A DNA stretch of 33,971 bases from Actinomycetota bacterium (GTDB lineage: Bacteria > Actinomycetota > Acidimicrobiia > IMCC26256 > PALSA-610): the NCBI GenBank assembly GCA_005773635.1, contig SXHN01000036.1, positions 1-33,971 of the forward strand, in the 5' to 3' direction. Under the pieces are notes generated by a model. That model saw nothing but the letters and a program-made list of their open reading frames with translations, was not told where the DNA came from and ran no database searches. The first letter of the stretch is position 1. Every line of letters starts with the position of its first letter. Below, in pieces: positions 1 through 7,180 of the stretch. The position numbers and the translations under genes were made by a program.

Positions 1-64
1 ATGCCCTAGCCCGTTCCAAAATACCGCCCCTCAACGATCACTTCGCCGTAACGTGACACTCTCT

Positions 65-493
65 ATGAGTGATCCACTCGACTCCGCGTACTTACGTCTC
101 AACGGGTCGTGTCGCGTTTCCATGCAAGAGTTGGTGTGGCGCTTCAGTGGGTCTGGAGGCCCTGGCGGACAGCACGCGAATACCTCGAACACCAAAGTGG
201 ATTTGTCGTTCGATATCGAAAGCTCAGCGAGTCTCGGCCCGCGCCAACGCGAGCGGATGCTCGATCGTCTCGGTGCAGTGGCGCGAGTGACGGCGAGCGA
301 CACTCGTTCGCAAAACCGCAACCGCGAGCTCGCGCTTGAACGGATGCGCGAAAAGCTTCAAGAGGCGCTGCGGGTCGAGACGCCTCGGCGCGCAACCAAA
401 CCATCGAAGACCGCGAAACAAGCGAGAGTCGACTCCAAGAAAATACGGAGCACCACAAAACAGCAGCGCCGGCGCCCCGGCTACGACGACTAA
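65..493 (+). CDS. arfB: ArfB/YaeJ-like peptidyl-tRNA hydrolase (ribosome rescue)
   Basis: ArfB enters stalled ribosomes and hydrolyses peptidyl-tRNA when no stop codon is available. The 142-residue protein carries the release-factor GGQ loop (SGGPGGQHAN, GGQ at residues 34-36) near the N-terminus. It ends in a long Lys/Arg-rich tail (about residues 105-140), which in this family sits in the empty mRNA channel. The length matches the family (about 140 aa), and the absence of codon-recognition domains separates it from RF1/RF2. I chose ATG 65 (MSDPL); an in-frame GTG lies at 53. A TAACGT at 49-54 could be the -10 element. It appears to be monocistronic. Identity is confident from the GGQ context and the basic tail. 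Confidence 0.93.
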   Translation: MSDPLDSAYLRLNGSCRVSMQELVWRFSGSGGPGGQHANTSNTKVDLSFDIESSASLGPRQRERMLDRLGAVARVTASDTRSQNRNRELALERMREKLQEALRVETPRRATKPSKTAKQARVDSKKIRSTTKQQRRRPGYDD

Positions 494-527
494 ATTTCTT
501 TAAACTTCTTGCGCAATGTATTGCGCG

Positions 528-543
528 TCGAACGTTTGTTCGA
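528..543. promoter_or_regulatory. LexA (SOS) box
   Basis: TCGAACGTTTGTTCGA is a perfect inverted repeat matching the actinobacterial LexA operator TCGAAC-N4-GTTCGA. It ends 2 bp before the ATG at 546 of the broken DUF222-HNH gene. In Mycobacterium tuberculosis several 13E12/DUF222 genes are known to carry SOS boxes, so the pairing is expected. The assignment to LexA is inferred from the motif. Confidence 0.85.
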
Positions 544-545
544 GC

Positions 546-1538
546 ATGATGGGTTCAATGTTTACAGTCGCTATTGCTCAGACCGGAACCGCGATTGACG
601 AGCTCGCAGCGGAGACTGTTGCGGGTATTCCTCAAGGCGATGCGATCATCGCGTGAGAGGCTGTACGTGGCCGCCTCGAAGCGGAAGTCGCCCGGCGAGT
701 CGCGGCGCTGCATCACTCGTGCGACTGGACCGAAAGCGCACAGTCAGCGGCCGGGTGGATACGCCACCGGACGCGGACATCAGGAAGCGACACCAACGCA
801 AGGGTACGTCTCGCTCGGACAGTCGAGGATCTTGCTTCGACTTCGGTTGCGTGGTCTGCGGGTGAGATCACCACGAAACATGTCGAGATGATCGTCAGGA
901 TCCGACGGTTGGCCGACGCAGACGAGTATTTCTTCGCGTATGAATCGTTCCTGGTTGAACTCGCGAAGACCGATTGTCCCGAAGCGGTGTTTGGTGCCGG
1001 TAGGGCATGGCTCGAAGCACTGCATGACCACCTCGATCGCGAAGGCAGCGACCAGATACCCAAACCGGTCGCGAATCAAGCCGTCTACTACTCACGGACC
1101 CTCAACGGGATCCCACTGGCGATGGGCCGTACGCGACGGATCTTCTCGCCCCATCAATACCGTGCCATGGTCATCCGCGATGGTCAGTTTCGTGGACCCG
1201 GTTGCCATGCACCACCGTCACGTTGCGAAGCCCACCACTTCGATGAATGGTCCGCCGATCACGGCGAAACGAACCTCGACCGTGGGTTCCTACTCTGTAT
1301 CGCCTGCCACAGACGCGTCCATAAGAGCCACTGGAACGTCACCGGCAACACCAACACAACCCTCACGTACACCGACGGCAACGGCAAACTCATTGGTACC
1401 GGCACACCGCGTAAATCCAACCAGCAGTACCTCACCCAGCTAGGCCAAGACCACCACGCAATCCAAAAACGCATCACCGAGTTAATCCAAACCCGTGACA
1501 CACCCCCGTCGCCATCCACCACCCCGTTCGCCGCATAA
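546..1538 (+). pseudogene. DUF222-HNH endonuclease (13E12-like), interrupted by in-frame TGA
   Basis: From ATG 546 the frame reads as a DUF222 N-terminus until a TGA at 654-656 (codon 37). It then continues in the same frame without another stop to TAA 1538. The part after the TGA is recognisably DUF222 (for example AGEITTKHVEMI), followed by a C-terminal HNH nuclease domain: GCHAPPSRCEAHHFDEW, then TNLDRG, then CIACHRRVHKSHW. The segment between the DUF222 start and the HNH domain is short, with about 330 codons in all. Intact relatives are often 400-500 aa, so an internal deletion is likely as well (inference). An ATG at 888 could start a 216-aa HNH-containing fragment, but no good ribosome binding site is visible. 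These genes are repeated in actinobacteria and often decay. The upstream SOS box is intact. Confidence 0.8.
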
Positions 1539-1609
1539 CGCTTGCCACTGATGCGGCAACACCGCCACCGAGGTCACGGCTGTCATCGGAAAATTTTCCT
1601 GGGTTGGTC

Positions 1610-1640
1610 TTGACTCTCCCGTCGCGTGAGGTTGTACAAC
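1610..1640 (+). promoter_or_regulatory. MerR-type promoter with 19-bp spacer
   Basis: A -35 TTGACT (1610-1615) and a -10-like TACAAC (1635-1640) are separated by 19 bp. That long spacing is typical of promoters remodelled by MerR-family activators. The spacer holds an imperfect dyad (CTCTCCC and GTGAGGT arms). The -10 lies 6 nt before ATG 1647, so the transcript would be leaderless. Autoregulation by the adjacent MerR protein is inferred. Confidence 0.6.
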
Positions 1641-1646
1641 TATCTC

Positions 1647-2468
1647 ATGCTCAGTATCGGAACATTCGCGCAAATGGCCGGGTGCTCAATTCGCACGCTC
1701 CATCACTATGGTGAGCTCGGGTTACTTGAGCCTCATCACACCGAACCGTCTAGCGGCTACAGGTATTACCACGCCGCGCAACTCGCCGACATCAACCGCA
1801 TCTTGGCACTACGCGATCTTGGCTTTGGGCTGCCGCAAATCACGCAACTGCTTCGTACTTCCGTAACAGTCGAAGACCTCAAGGCGATGCTGTTGCTGCG
1901 GGAAGCTGAGGCCGCGCAACACGTAGCGCAAGAAACACAACGACTCGCTCGAGTGCAAGCACGTATCCGCAATCTTGAAAGGCACCCTATGAATGTCGAT
2001 GTTGTCATCAAGTCCGTCGAAGCAGCACGTTGCGCGATCTACATCGCATATGCACCGGATTTTTTCGACTCGCTCACACCGGTTCACGCGGCTTCTTGGC
2101 CAATCATCAACGGCGAACTGGGTCGCCTCGGAGTGAAACAAGTAGCTCCAGAAATTACGCTCTACCACGACAACCCCGGAGATGGTGAGGATCGCGCGAT
2201 CAAAGTTACGTTCGCAATCCCGATCGGCGACGCCGAGTTCGACTCTGATGTCCTCACGATTGATCAGATACCCGGAATGCAACGCGCGGCAACGGCGATT
2301 CACCGCGGCAGCCCTGCAACCTTCGACCACACGTACGATGCAATGACGCAATGGGCGATTGACGCCGACGAGACGATTCTCGGCTACAGCCGTGAGGTCT
2401 ACATCGACTGTTGCGGCCCGCTCGACCAGTGGGTTACCGAGTTTCAATTCGAACTTGGGCCCAAGTAA
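1647..2468 (+). CDS. MerR-family regulator with GyrI-like effector domain
   Basis: This is a 273-residue transcription factor. Residues 1-70 form a MerR winged-helix domain (IGTFAQMAGCSIRTLHHYGE, then SGYRYY). A dimerisation coiled coil follows at about residues 75-115 (REAEAAQHVAQETQRLARVQ). The C-terminal half (about 120-273) resembles the GyrI/AraC effector-binding domain of BmrR-type sensors, which bind hydrophobic small molecules. I chose ATG 1647 over GTG 1626 because the MerR-like promoter places the transcript start at that ATG, and GTG 1626 lies inside the promoter spacer. The next gene, on the same strand, begins about 40 bp later and may be co-transcribed. The ligand is unknown. 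Confidence 0.88.
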   Translation: MLSIGTFAQMAGCSIRTLHHYGELGLLEPHHTEPSSGYRYYHAAQLADINRILALRDLGFGLPQITQLLRTSVTVEDLKAMLLLREAEAAQHVAQETQRLARVQARIRNLERHPMNVDVVIKSVEAARCAIYIAYAPDFFDSLTPVHAASWPIINGELGRLGVKQVAPEITLYHDNPGDGEDRAIKVTFAIPIGDAEFDSDVLTIDQIPGMQRAATAIHRGSPATFDHTYDAMTQWAIDADETILGYSREVYIDCCGPLDQWVTEFQFELGPK

Positions 2469-2506
2469 CTGAGCCGCACCATTGGCAACTATGCCAAGCT
2501 GTCGGC

Positions 2507-3676
2507 GTGACTCAAGACTCGTTGCTTCATCGGTTTCCAGGCGCTCGTGGCGAGTGGGCTCGCCTCGACGGTCCTGCGGGCACGCAGATGGTCGACACTG
2601 CGATCGAAGCGACGCGCGCGTGGTCGGCGAATGGCAACAACGCCAATAGTGGCGGCTTCTTTCCCGCTGCCGAGGCAAGCGATGAGATTGTCAGAGCTGC
2701 CCGTGCCGTTATGCAACGTCTGCTGAACGCGCCATCCGACACATTCGTCTTCGGCCCCAACACGACCACACTGGTGTTCTCGTTCACACGAGCGCTCGCA
2801 CGCGATTTCAAGGAGCGCGACCGAATAGTGGGCACTAAACTCGATCACGATTCAAACGTCGCCCCGTGGGCTATGGCAGCCCATGACAACGGAGCCGAGC
2901 ACGTGCTCGCTGATTTCGACCCCGAGACTGGCCGCCTCGACCTTGCCGCAGTTGAGCGACTGCTCACCGCGAGCACGAAATGGGTCACCGTTACGGGTAG
3001 TTCGAATTTGATCGGCACGATGCCCGATCTGCATGCCATCACCAAGCTGGCCCATGACGCTGGAGCGAAGGTGTACGTGGATGCGGTCGCGTTAGTGCCC
3101 CACCGCAGTGTCGACATTGCGGCCATCGGCTGTGATGCCATGGCAACCAGCCCCTACAAGTGGTACGGGCCCCATGCAGGCGTGCTCTGGGTTGAGCCGG
3201 AACTCCTTGCCTCGCTGCAGCCCTATAAAGTCCGGCCCGCATCGAACGAAGGCCCAAAGAAACTGGAGACAGGTACACCGAACTACGAAGCAATCGCCGG
3301 GGTAGTCGCGGCCGCCGACTTCATGTTGCAACAAGGCGTCGACACGATGGCCGACTACGAAACTTCGGTGTTCGGCCCCCTGTTGGCTGGGCTCCAGAGC
3401 ATCGACGGCGTGACCGTATACGGCCCGAAAGATCTCATCGACCGCGCGCCGACGGTTTCGTTCAATATCGCAGACCATCATCCCGACGACGTCGCGAAGC
3501 AACTCGCCGACCGCCAGATTGCCGTTTGGAGCGGCAACAGCTACGCGGTTGAGGTCGCCCAGCACCTCGGCATTGAGGCCACCGGAGCGGCAGTGCGAGC
3601 GGGAGTGGTGCGGTACGTGACTGGAGCGGATGTCGAGCGGCTACTCAACGCCGTCTCGGACATCGCTGAGAGCTAA
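2507..3676 (+). CDS. Class V aminotransferase / cysteine desulfurase-like protein (VC1184 type)
   Basis: This is a PLP enzyme of fold type I, 389 aa from GTG 2507. The Schiff-base lysine is visible in SPYKWYGPHAG (Lys218), and LETGTPNYEAIAGV is the usual substrate/phosphate loop after it. Where true cysteine desulfurases carry a catalytic Cys near the C-terminus, this protein reads IAVWSGNSYAVEV with no Cys. That agrees with the VC1184-like subfamily, whose reaction is not settled, so a sulfur-transfer role should not be assumed. The start is uncertain: the frame is open back to 2411 inside merR, and GTG 2507 precedes the first conserved block. The stop overlaps the stop of the convergent zinc-ribbon gene. 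Confidence 0.85.
   Translation: MTQDSLLHRFPGARGEWARLDGPAGTQMVDTAIEATRAWSANGNNANSGGFFPAAEASDEIVRAARAVMQRLLNAPSDTFVFGPNTTTLVFSFTRALARDFKERDRIVGTKLDHDSNVAPWAMAAHDNGAEHVLADFDPETGRLDLAAVERLLTASTKWVTVTGSSNLIGTMPDLHAITKLAHDAGAKVYVDAVALVPHRSVDIAAIGCDAMATSPYKWYGPHAGVLWVEPELLASLQPYKVRPASNEGPKKLETGTPNYEAIAGVVAAADFMLQQGVDTMADYETSVFGPLLAGLQSIDGVTVYGPKDLIDRAPTVSFNIADHHPDDVAKQLADRQIAVWSGNSYAVEVAQHLGIEATGAAVRAGVVRYVTGADVERLLNAVSDIAES
3673..3676. other. Overlapping convergent stop codons (CTAA)
   Basis: TAA of the aminotransferase-like gene (3674-3676, plus) and TAG of the FmdB-like gene (3673-3675, minus) share bases, giving a 4-bp tail-to-tail overlap. Confidence 0.9.
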
Positions 3677-3900
3677 TGACAGGCGCAGTTGCCGCAACCC
3701 GTTGCGCCGCTCGGCGCTGAGGGCATCGACGAAGCTGGCGCGCTCGACCCCCCGGCGGTCATCGCGGCAAACGCCGAAAGCAACCGCATCGAGTCTGTGT
3801 GCCCATCTGGACAAGTCGCCGGCGCGCTGGAATCGCGCATCGGACGATCAAGTTCGAAGACAGCTTCGCATTTCCGGCAACGGTATTCGTAAGTAGGCAC
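3673..3900 (-). CDS. FmdB-family zinc ribbon protein
   Basis: This small protein (75 aa) starts PTYEYRCRKCEAVFEL after the initiator, the hallmark of the FmdB/CxxC_CxxC_SSSS putative regulatory family. The first zinc knuckle is CRKC. The second is CPDGH, with His in place of the last Cys. The C-terminus is Ala/Ser/Pro-rich and ends GCGNCACH, a second Cys cluster. I chose GTG 3900 rather than ATG 3921 because a perfect TACAAT -10 (3907-3912) sits exactly 6 nt upstream and the family begins at (M)PTYEY. The function of these proteins is not established; a regulatory role was proposed for FmdB in formamidase operons. Confidence 0.87.
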   Translation of the reverse strand: MPTYEYRCRKCEAVFELDRPMRDSSAPATCPDGHTDSMRLLSAFAAMTAGGSSAPASSMPSAPSGATGCGNCACH

Positions 3901-3906
3901 GTCCGC

Positions 3907-3912
3907 ATTGTA
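3907..3912 (-). promoter_or_regulatory. -10 element TACAAT, leaderless start of FmdB-like gene
   Basis: TACAAT on the minus strand is followed by 6 nt (GCGGAC) and then GTG at 3900, which places the transcript start on the start codon. No convincing -35 is visible. Confidence 0.65.
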
Positions 3913-4008
3913 CAAATGCATCCCGAAACATCACCGAATTGCCGCGAGTTCATCGCGGCGCATCGTTAGCATTCCGATCAGTCAAACTGGTTGCAAGGAG
4001 TCACCATT

Positions 4009-4614
4009 ATGAACGGCCCTGTCACGATTGCCGCAGTCCCCACAGCCGGGTGGATCGGGATCGCAGCGATGGCCGCGCTGATATTGACCGCCGTGATTCG
4101 AATTGGCGTCTTTGAGCGCTTCGGCGCAGTCCTCGCAGGCGACCAGAAGCAACGCAACGAGGGCCTCGCCCGCACCGGGACCGCCGACGGTGCCGCCAAG
4201 GTCGCCCGCTTCGCTTCCATGCTCACCGATGCCGATGAAGTTCGGCTGATCCGTTGGACACCAGCTCGGACTCCTGAAGGAGTCCGAATCGCGCTCGGCG
4301 CTTCGCCGAAGGCTTGGTATCTCTGGTTGCCAGTACCGATGGTGCTCATGCGTGTCCCTGATGGATTCATCGACCAGATGAACCACGACGACCGTGGGGC
4401 GGGCGTCGTTGCCCTCGAAGTCGTAGCTCGGAGCTGTGAGGAAGTCGTAACTGCCACCGACGGAGAAACCGTCGAGGAAGCGGCGAACTCCTTCGAGCTC
4501 GCACAGTCATTGCTGAGCGGGCTTGTGATCGTCGACCCAGTCGCCAAGGCCCAAGCCGAAACGGTTGCTCAACCGCGTTCCCAACAGCCGAGAGCCGTCA
4601 GCCTCGCTAGCTAA
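4009..4614 (+). CDS. Single-pass membrane protein of unknown function
   Basis: I do not recognise a family. The 201-residue product has one N-terminal transmembrane segment (about residues 10-31, WIGIAAMAALILTAVIRI). A soluble part follows, with a basic/polar stretch (DQKQRNEGLARTG) and no Cys-rich or catalytic motif that I can see. It may be a membrane-anchored cytoplasmic protein. ATG 4009 is supported by a strong AAGGAG at 3995-4000, 8 nt upstream. The in-frame ATG 3991 overlaps that Shine-Dalgarno and is rejected. A short hairpin follows the stop. Its neighbours, a zinc ribbon and a secreted helical protein, do not suggest a role. Confidence 0.75.
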   Translation: MNGPVTIAAVPTAGWIGIAAMAALILTAVIRIGVFERFGAVLAGDQKQRNEGLARTGTADGAAKVARFASMLTDADEVRLIRWTPARTPEGVRIALGASPKAWYLWLPVPMVLMRVPDGFIDQMNHDDRGAGVVALEVVARSCEEVVTATDGETVEEAANSFELAQSLLSGLVIVDPVAKAQAETVAQPRSQQPRAVSLAS

Positions 4615-4627
4615 AGCCGACTCGCAC

Positions 4628-4645
4628 GTCGTGATTGCTCACGAC
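4628..4645 (+). terminator. Hairpin 13 nt after the membrane-protein stop codon
   Basis: GTCGTGA-TTGC-TCACGAC is a perfect 7-bp stem with a 4-nt loop, directly after the gene ending at 4614. There is no downstream T-run, so it is a weak candidate for an intrinsic terminator or an mRNA 3'-end stabiliser. The rest of 4646-4788 shows only the next gene's leader. Confidence 0.4.
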
Positions 4646-4788
4646 TCCCGGACTTAAGTTGTTGACCCCGCGTCGTCGTCCACTGTGACCTGTTGGGTAT
4701 TTCTTTACCAAGCGTTGAAGTTCCGCCAAGCGAAATGCCGAAGCATTGTGCGGGTCACGGCTGGGATACCGAACTCACGGAGTCACGC

Positions 4789-5529
4789 ATGTTCTTTGGC
4801 CGAGCGATCAAAACTGCAATCGCCACCACGATCGTCAGCACCTCGCTATTTGGGCCGCTTGCGGGAGACGCGTTCGCCAAGAGCCGCGAGAAGCCGAAAA
4901 GTGAGCGCATGGCGCGGCTTAAATCTGAATGCAATCGCGACCTCGCGAAGCACCTCAGGGAATACGACGCGGTCACACACTCCATTGCCAACTCACCGTG
5001 GCTTACCGATAACCACGCCGCCGTGCTCACAGCAGCCGTCGCAGAAGCCAAGGCCGCTGTACTTACAGACAAGGCTGAACTCAACGCCGCGACCACGTTG
5101 GAGACGAGTCGATCGGAATGCCGCGCCGCGCGTTCCCATCGAAGCAGGCTCAAGGTAATCCTCAGGGTCGGTCGCGCCACGCAACATGCAGACCGCTACG
5201 ACGTAACCCTCGAATCGTTGCAGGGTGACCTCGTAGATCTAGGAGTCATGATCGACGAGCTCGAATCCAACGGTGTCGACGTCACCGAGTTGCGGGCGGT
5301 GCTTGACCAAATTCAGGGAGCGCTTGACGATGCAAGCGCCAGTGCAGGGCTCGGCGATGCGATCATGGCGCTGCTCGATAGTGACGAGCCCGAAGCAGCA
5401 CTGGCCGAGTACAAAGAAATGCTGGAATCGGCACGCGATGCAGCGATGGCTCTCAGTGAGTCAATCGATGAGCTCGATCAGCTGGTGAACCCGCCAGTTG
5501 ACGAAGGAGACGGCGCCGACAGCATCTAG
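4789..5529 (+). CDS. Secreted helical protein of unknown function
   Basis: The 246-residue product starts with a clear Sec-type signal peptide: MFFGRAIKTAIA, a hydrophobic core (TTIVSTSLFGPLAG), and likely cleavage after DAFA near residue 29. The mature part is rich in Ala, Glu, Asp, Lys and Arg with heptad-like helices (about residues 40-110 and 140-230). It ends in an acidic tail (PPVDEGDGADSI) with no membrane anchor. I recognise no family. ATG 4789 is chosen because GGAG at 4779-4782 is 6 nt upstream and the signal peptide begins there; the frame is open further upstream to 4693, but that part is not signal-like. It could be a periplasmic or cell-surface coiled-coil protein. Confidence 0.72.
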   Translation: MFFGRAIKTAIATTIVSTSLFGPLAGDAFAKSREKPKSERMARLKSECNRDLAKHLREYDAVTHSIANSPWLTDNHAAVLTAAVAEAKAAVLTDKAELNAATTLETSRSECRAARSHRSRLKVILRVGRATQHADRYDVTLESLQGDLVDLGVMIDELESNGVDVTELRAVLDQIQGALDDASASAGLGDAIMALLDSDEPEAALAEYKEMLESARDAAMALSESIDELDQLVNPPVDEGDGADSI

Positions 5530-6356
5530 ACCACAGCCACCGTCGCGACCGCGAGCGCGACCAAACGGTTGTCGCTCCCCTCGTCGAACACTTCGACCTC
5601 AACTAAGTAGCCGTCGGGTCGAGTGCCAAGCACTCGACCCGATGCGCGCACCGGGCCAATCTTGGCTGGCGCGAGGAAATGCAACACGACGTGATTGGTT
5701 CGCAGTCGTTCTCTAACACCGGTGGTGTGGGTCACAGCTTCGACCGCGCCACGATCAACCAGTGCGCTCGTTGCTCCACCGTGCATGATCCCCCATGGAT
5801 TACGCAACTCGTCGGTGAGCTCAATGGAAACAGCTCCGTCGCGAATGGAGATCCCCAACCAGTCATCGAAGTGGATACCACCGACCTCCGATGGCATGTC
5901 GAGACGAGCCGGGCGATCCCATTGGGCGATGCCATCACTGGGCACCAAGATGGCGGATGTCAACGTTCCGGCGGCGACAAACGCTCCAACGGCATCCACC
6001 ACATTGATCGATGTCACGACCGACGTTTTACCTCTACGCAAAACCGCGCTGTTCAGCACCAACGGAGATGCGACAACAGTTGGCGCAGTTCGGATCATCA
6101 GATTCGTCGTGACCACCCAACCGTCTGGCAACGCGCCCAACCCTCCGCAGAAACCGCCAACACAATCACACATGGTGAACAACGCACCAGCGTGTACGAA
6201 ACCGTGTTGATCGAGCACAGCCGATTGCACACGCGATTGCGCCTCTAGCTTCACCGGCCCGTTGGGTTGGGTCACCTCACGCATCGAAAGCCCCAAGAAT
6301 CTACCAACGCTACGACCGTCCTCAGCTGAATAGGAGGTCACACGTTCAACACTCAC
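5526..6356 (-). CDS. Double-hotdog PaaI-like thioesterase, paralogue 2
   Basis: This 276-residue protein contains two hotdog folds in tandem. The first half has GFVHAGALFTMCDCVGG (about residues 50-66 from GTG). The second has WGIMHGGATSALVDRGAVEA. Both match the HGG...D helix of the PaaI/4HBT family, which hydrolyses acyl-CoA thioesters. I chose GTG 6356, whose GTGA overlaps the TGA stop of the upstream gene (translational coupling); ATG 6392 would need a 40-nt overlap. It is the last gene of the operon with its paralogue and an amidohydrolase. The substrate acyl group is unknown. The 3' end faces the secreted-protein gene, with the two stop regions overlapping by 4 bp (5526-5529). Confidence 0.82.
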   Translation of the reverse strand: MSVERVTSYSAEDGRSVGRFLGLSMREVTQPNGPVKLEAQSRVQSAVLDQHGFVHAGALFTMCDCVGGFCGGLGALPDGWVVTTNLMIRTAPTVVASPLVLNSAVLRRGKTSVVTSINVVDAVGAFVAAGTLTSAILVPSDGIAQWDRPARLDMPSEVGGIHFDDWLGISIRDGAVSIELTDELRNPWGIMHGGATSALVDRGAVEAVTHTTGVRERLRTNHVVLHFLAPAKIGPVRASGRVLGTRPDGYLVEVEVFDEGSDNRLVALAVATVAVV

Positions 6357-7174
6357 CAACGCGCACCAATCGAGGTCGCAACCGTTGTGCATCGCGGCAC
6401 TCCTGCGTCGCGCAACTCCACTGAGACGGCACCGTTGTTGGGTGTGCATTGCAACACCGTAGGAACCGCCACAATAGGACCAACCTTCGCGAGCGCCACA
6501 TACACAAGATGAAGATCAACAGTTTCAAAATCATTGCCGAGGGTATTAACCGTTGCGGCGTCGACGAGAGACGCCAACACGCCACCCTGGATTCCACCTA
6601 ATGAATTCAGTATGTATTCGCTAGGGTTGACCTCGACAACGCCATCGTTGAGGTATCGAAATCCACAGGCTTCGTAGGCGTTGGTTTGAAACTCCGATGA
6701 TTCACCAACGAAGGCGTGGCGAGGCTCAGCATCGCTGCCACCGGCGACCAGAATCGGATTCGACTCACGCCGCTGGAGCACAGAAAACGATGCGGTGCAG
6801 TACGCCAATGGGGTGTCGACGTCGTCATCAGCAAATATCTCGGATTCCAAAATCACAGTCGTACGTCCGGCGCGGCGTACACGCGCCGCTGCGCTGAGTT
6901 CGCGATCGGCGATCAACGGATGAGCAACGTGCAAGCTGAGATCAGCAGTCGCAATCCAACCGGGCGCGGCTATTGCTGCGGCAAGCCCGCCGCAGATGGC
7001 ATCAACCATCGTGGCCACGATTCCGGTGAGCACGCGACCGCGCTCGTTGCAAACGTGTTCCGTCACGGGCAACCACGCGCGATTCACCGTAGAAGTGGAT
7101 TGCACTTGCATTGCCAGGTCGCGCAACACATGATGCGGCGGCGGATAGGCCGCGTTGGTGTTGACGATCGCCAT
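6353..7174 (-). CDS. Double-hotdog PaaI-like thioesterase, paralogue 1
   Basis: This 273-residue protein has the same two-hotdog layout as the downstream gene. The first domain carries GRVLTGIVATMVDAICGG and the second GGIQGGVLASLVDAATVN, both corresponding to the thioesterase helix that positions the CoA ester. It likely hydrolyses, or simply binds, an acyl-CoA. ATG 7174 lies 6 nt after the stop of the amidohydrolase gene, and its own stop overlaps the next start by 4 bp, so all three are almost certainly one transcript. The HGG signature is degenerate in the first domain (TGIVA), so only one active site per monomer may work. The specificity is unknown. Confidence 0.82.
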   Translation of the reverse strand: MAIVNTNAAYPPPHHVLRDLAMQVQSTSTVNRAWLPVTEHVCNERGRVLTGIVATMVDAICGGLAAAIAAPGWIATADLSLHVAHPLIADRELSAAARVRRAGRTTVILESEIFADDDVDTPLAYCTASFSVLQRRESNPILVAGGSDAEPRHAFVGESSEFQTNAYEACGFRYLNDGVVEVNPSEYILNSLGGIQGGVLASLVDAATVNTLGNDFETVDLHLVYVALAKVGPIVAVPTVLQCTPNNGAVSVELRDAGVPRCTTVATSIGARW

Positions 7175-7180
7175 GTTGGG

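Noticed and set aside
654-656. TGA in the DUF222-HNH gene as a selenocysteine codon
   Set aside because: DUF222-HNH proteins are not selenoproteins and no SECIS-like stem is evident next to it. Nonsense mutation or sequence error is simpler.
1809-2678. 289-codon minus-strand frame over merR
   Set aside because: Shadow of the MerR gene with its HTH and effector domain on the other strand.
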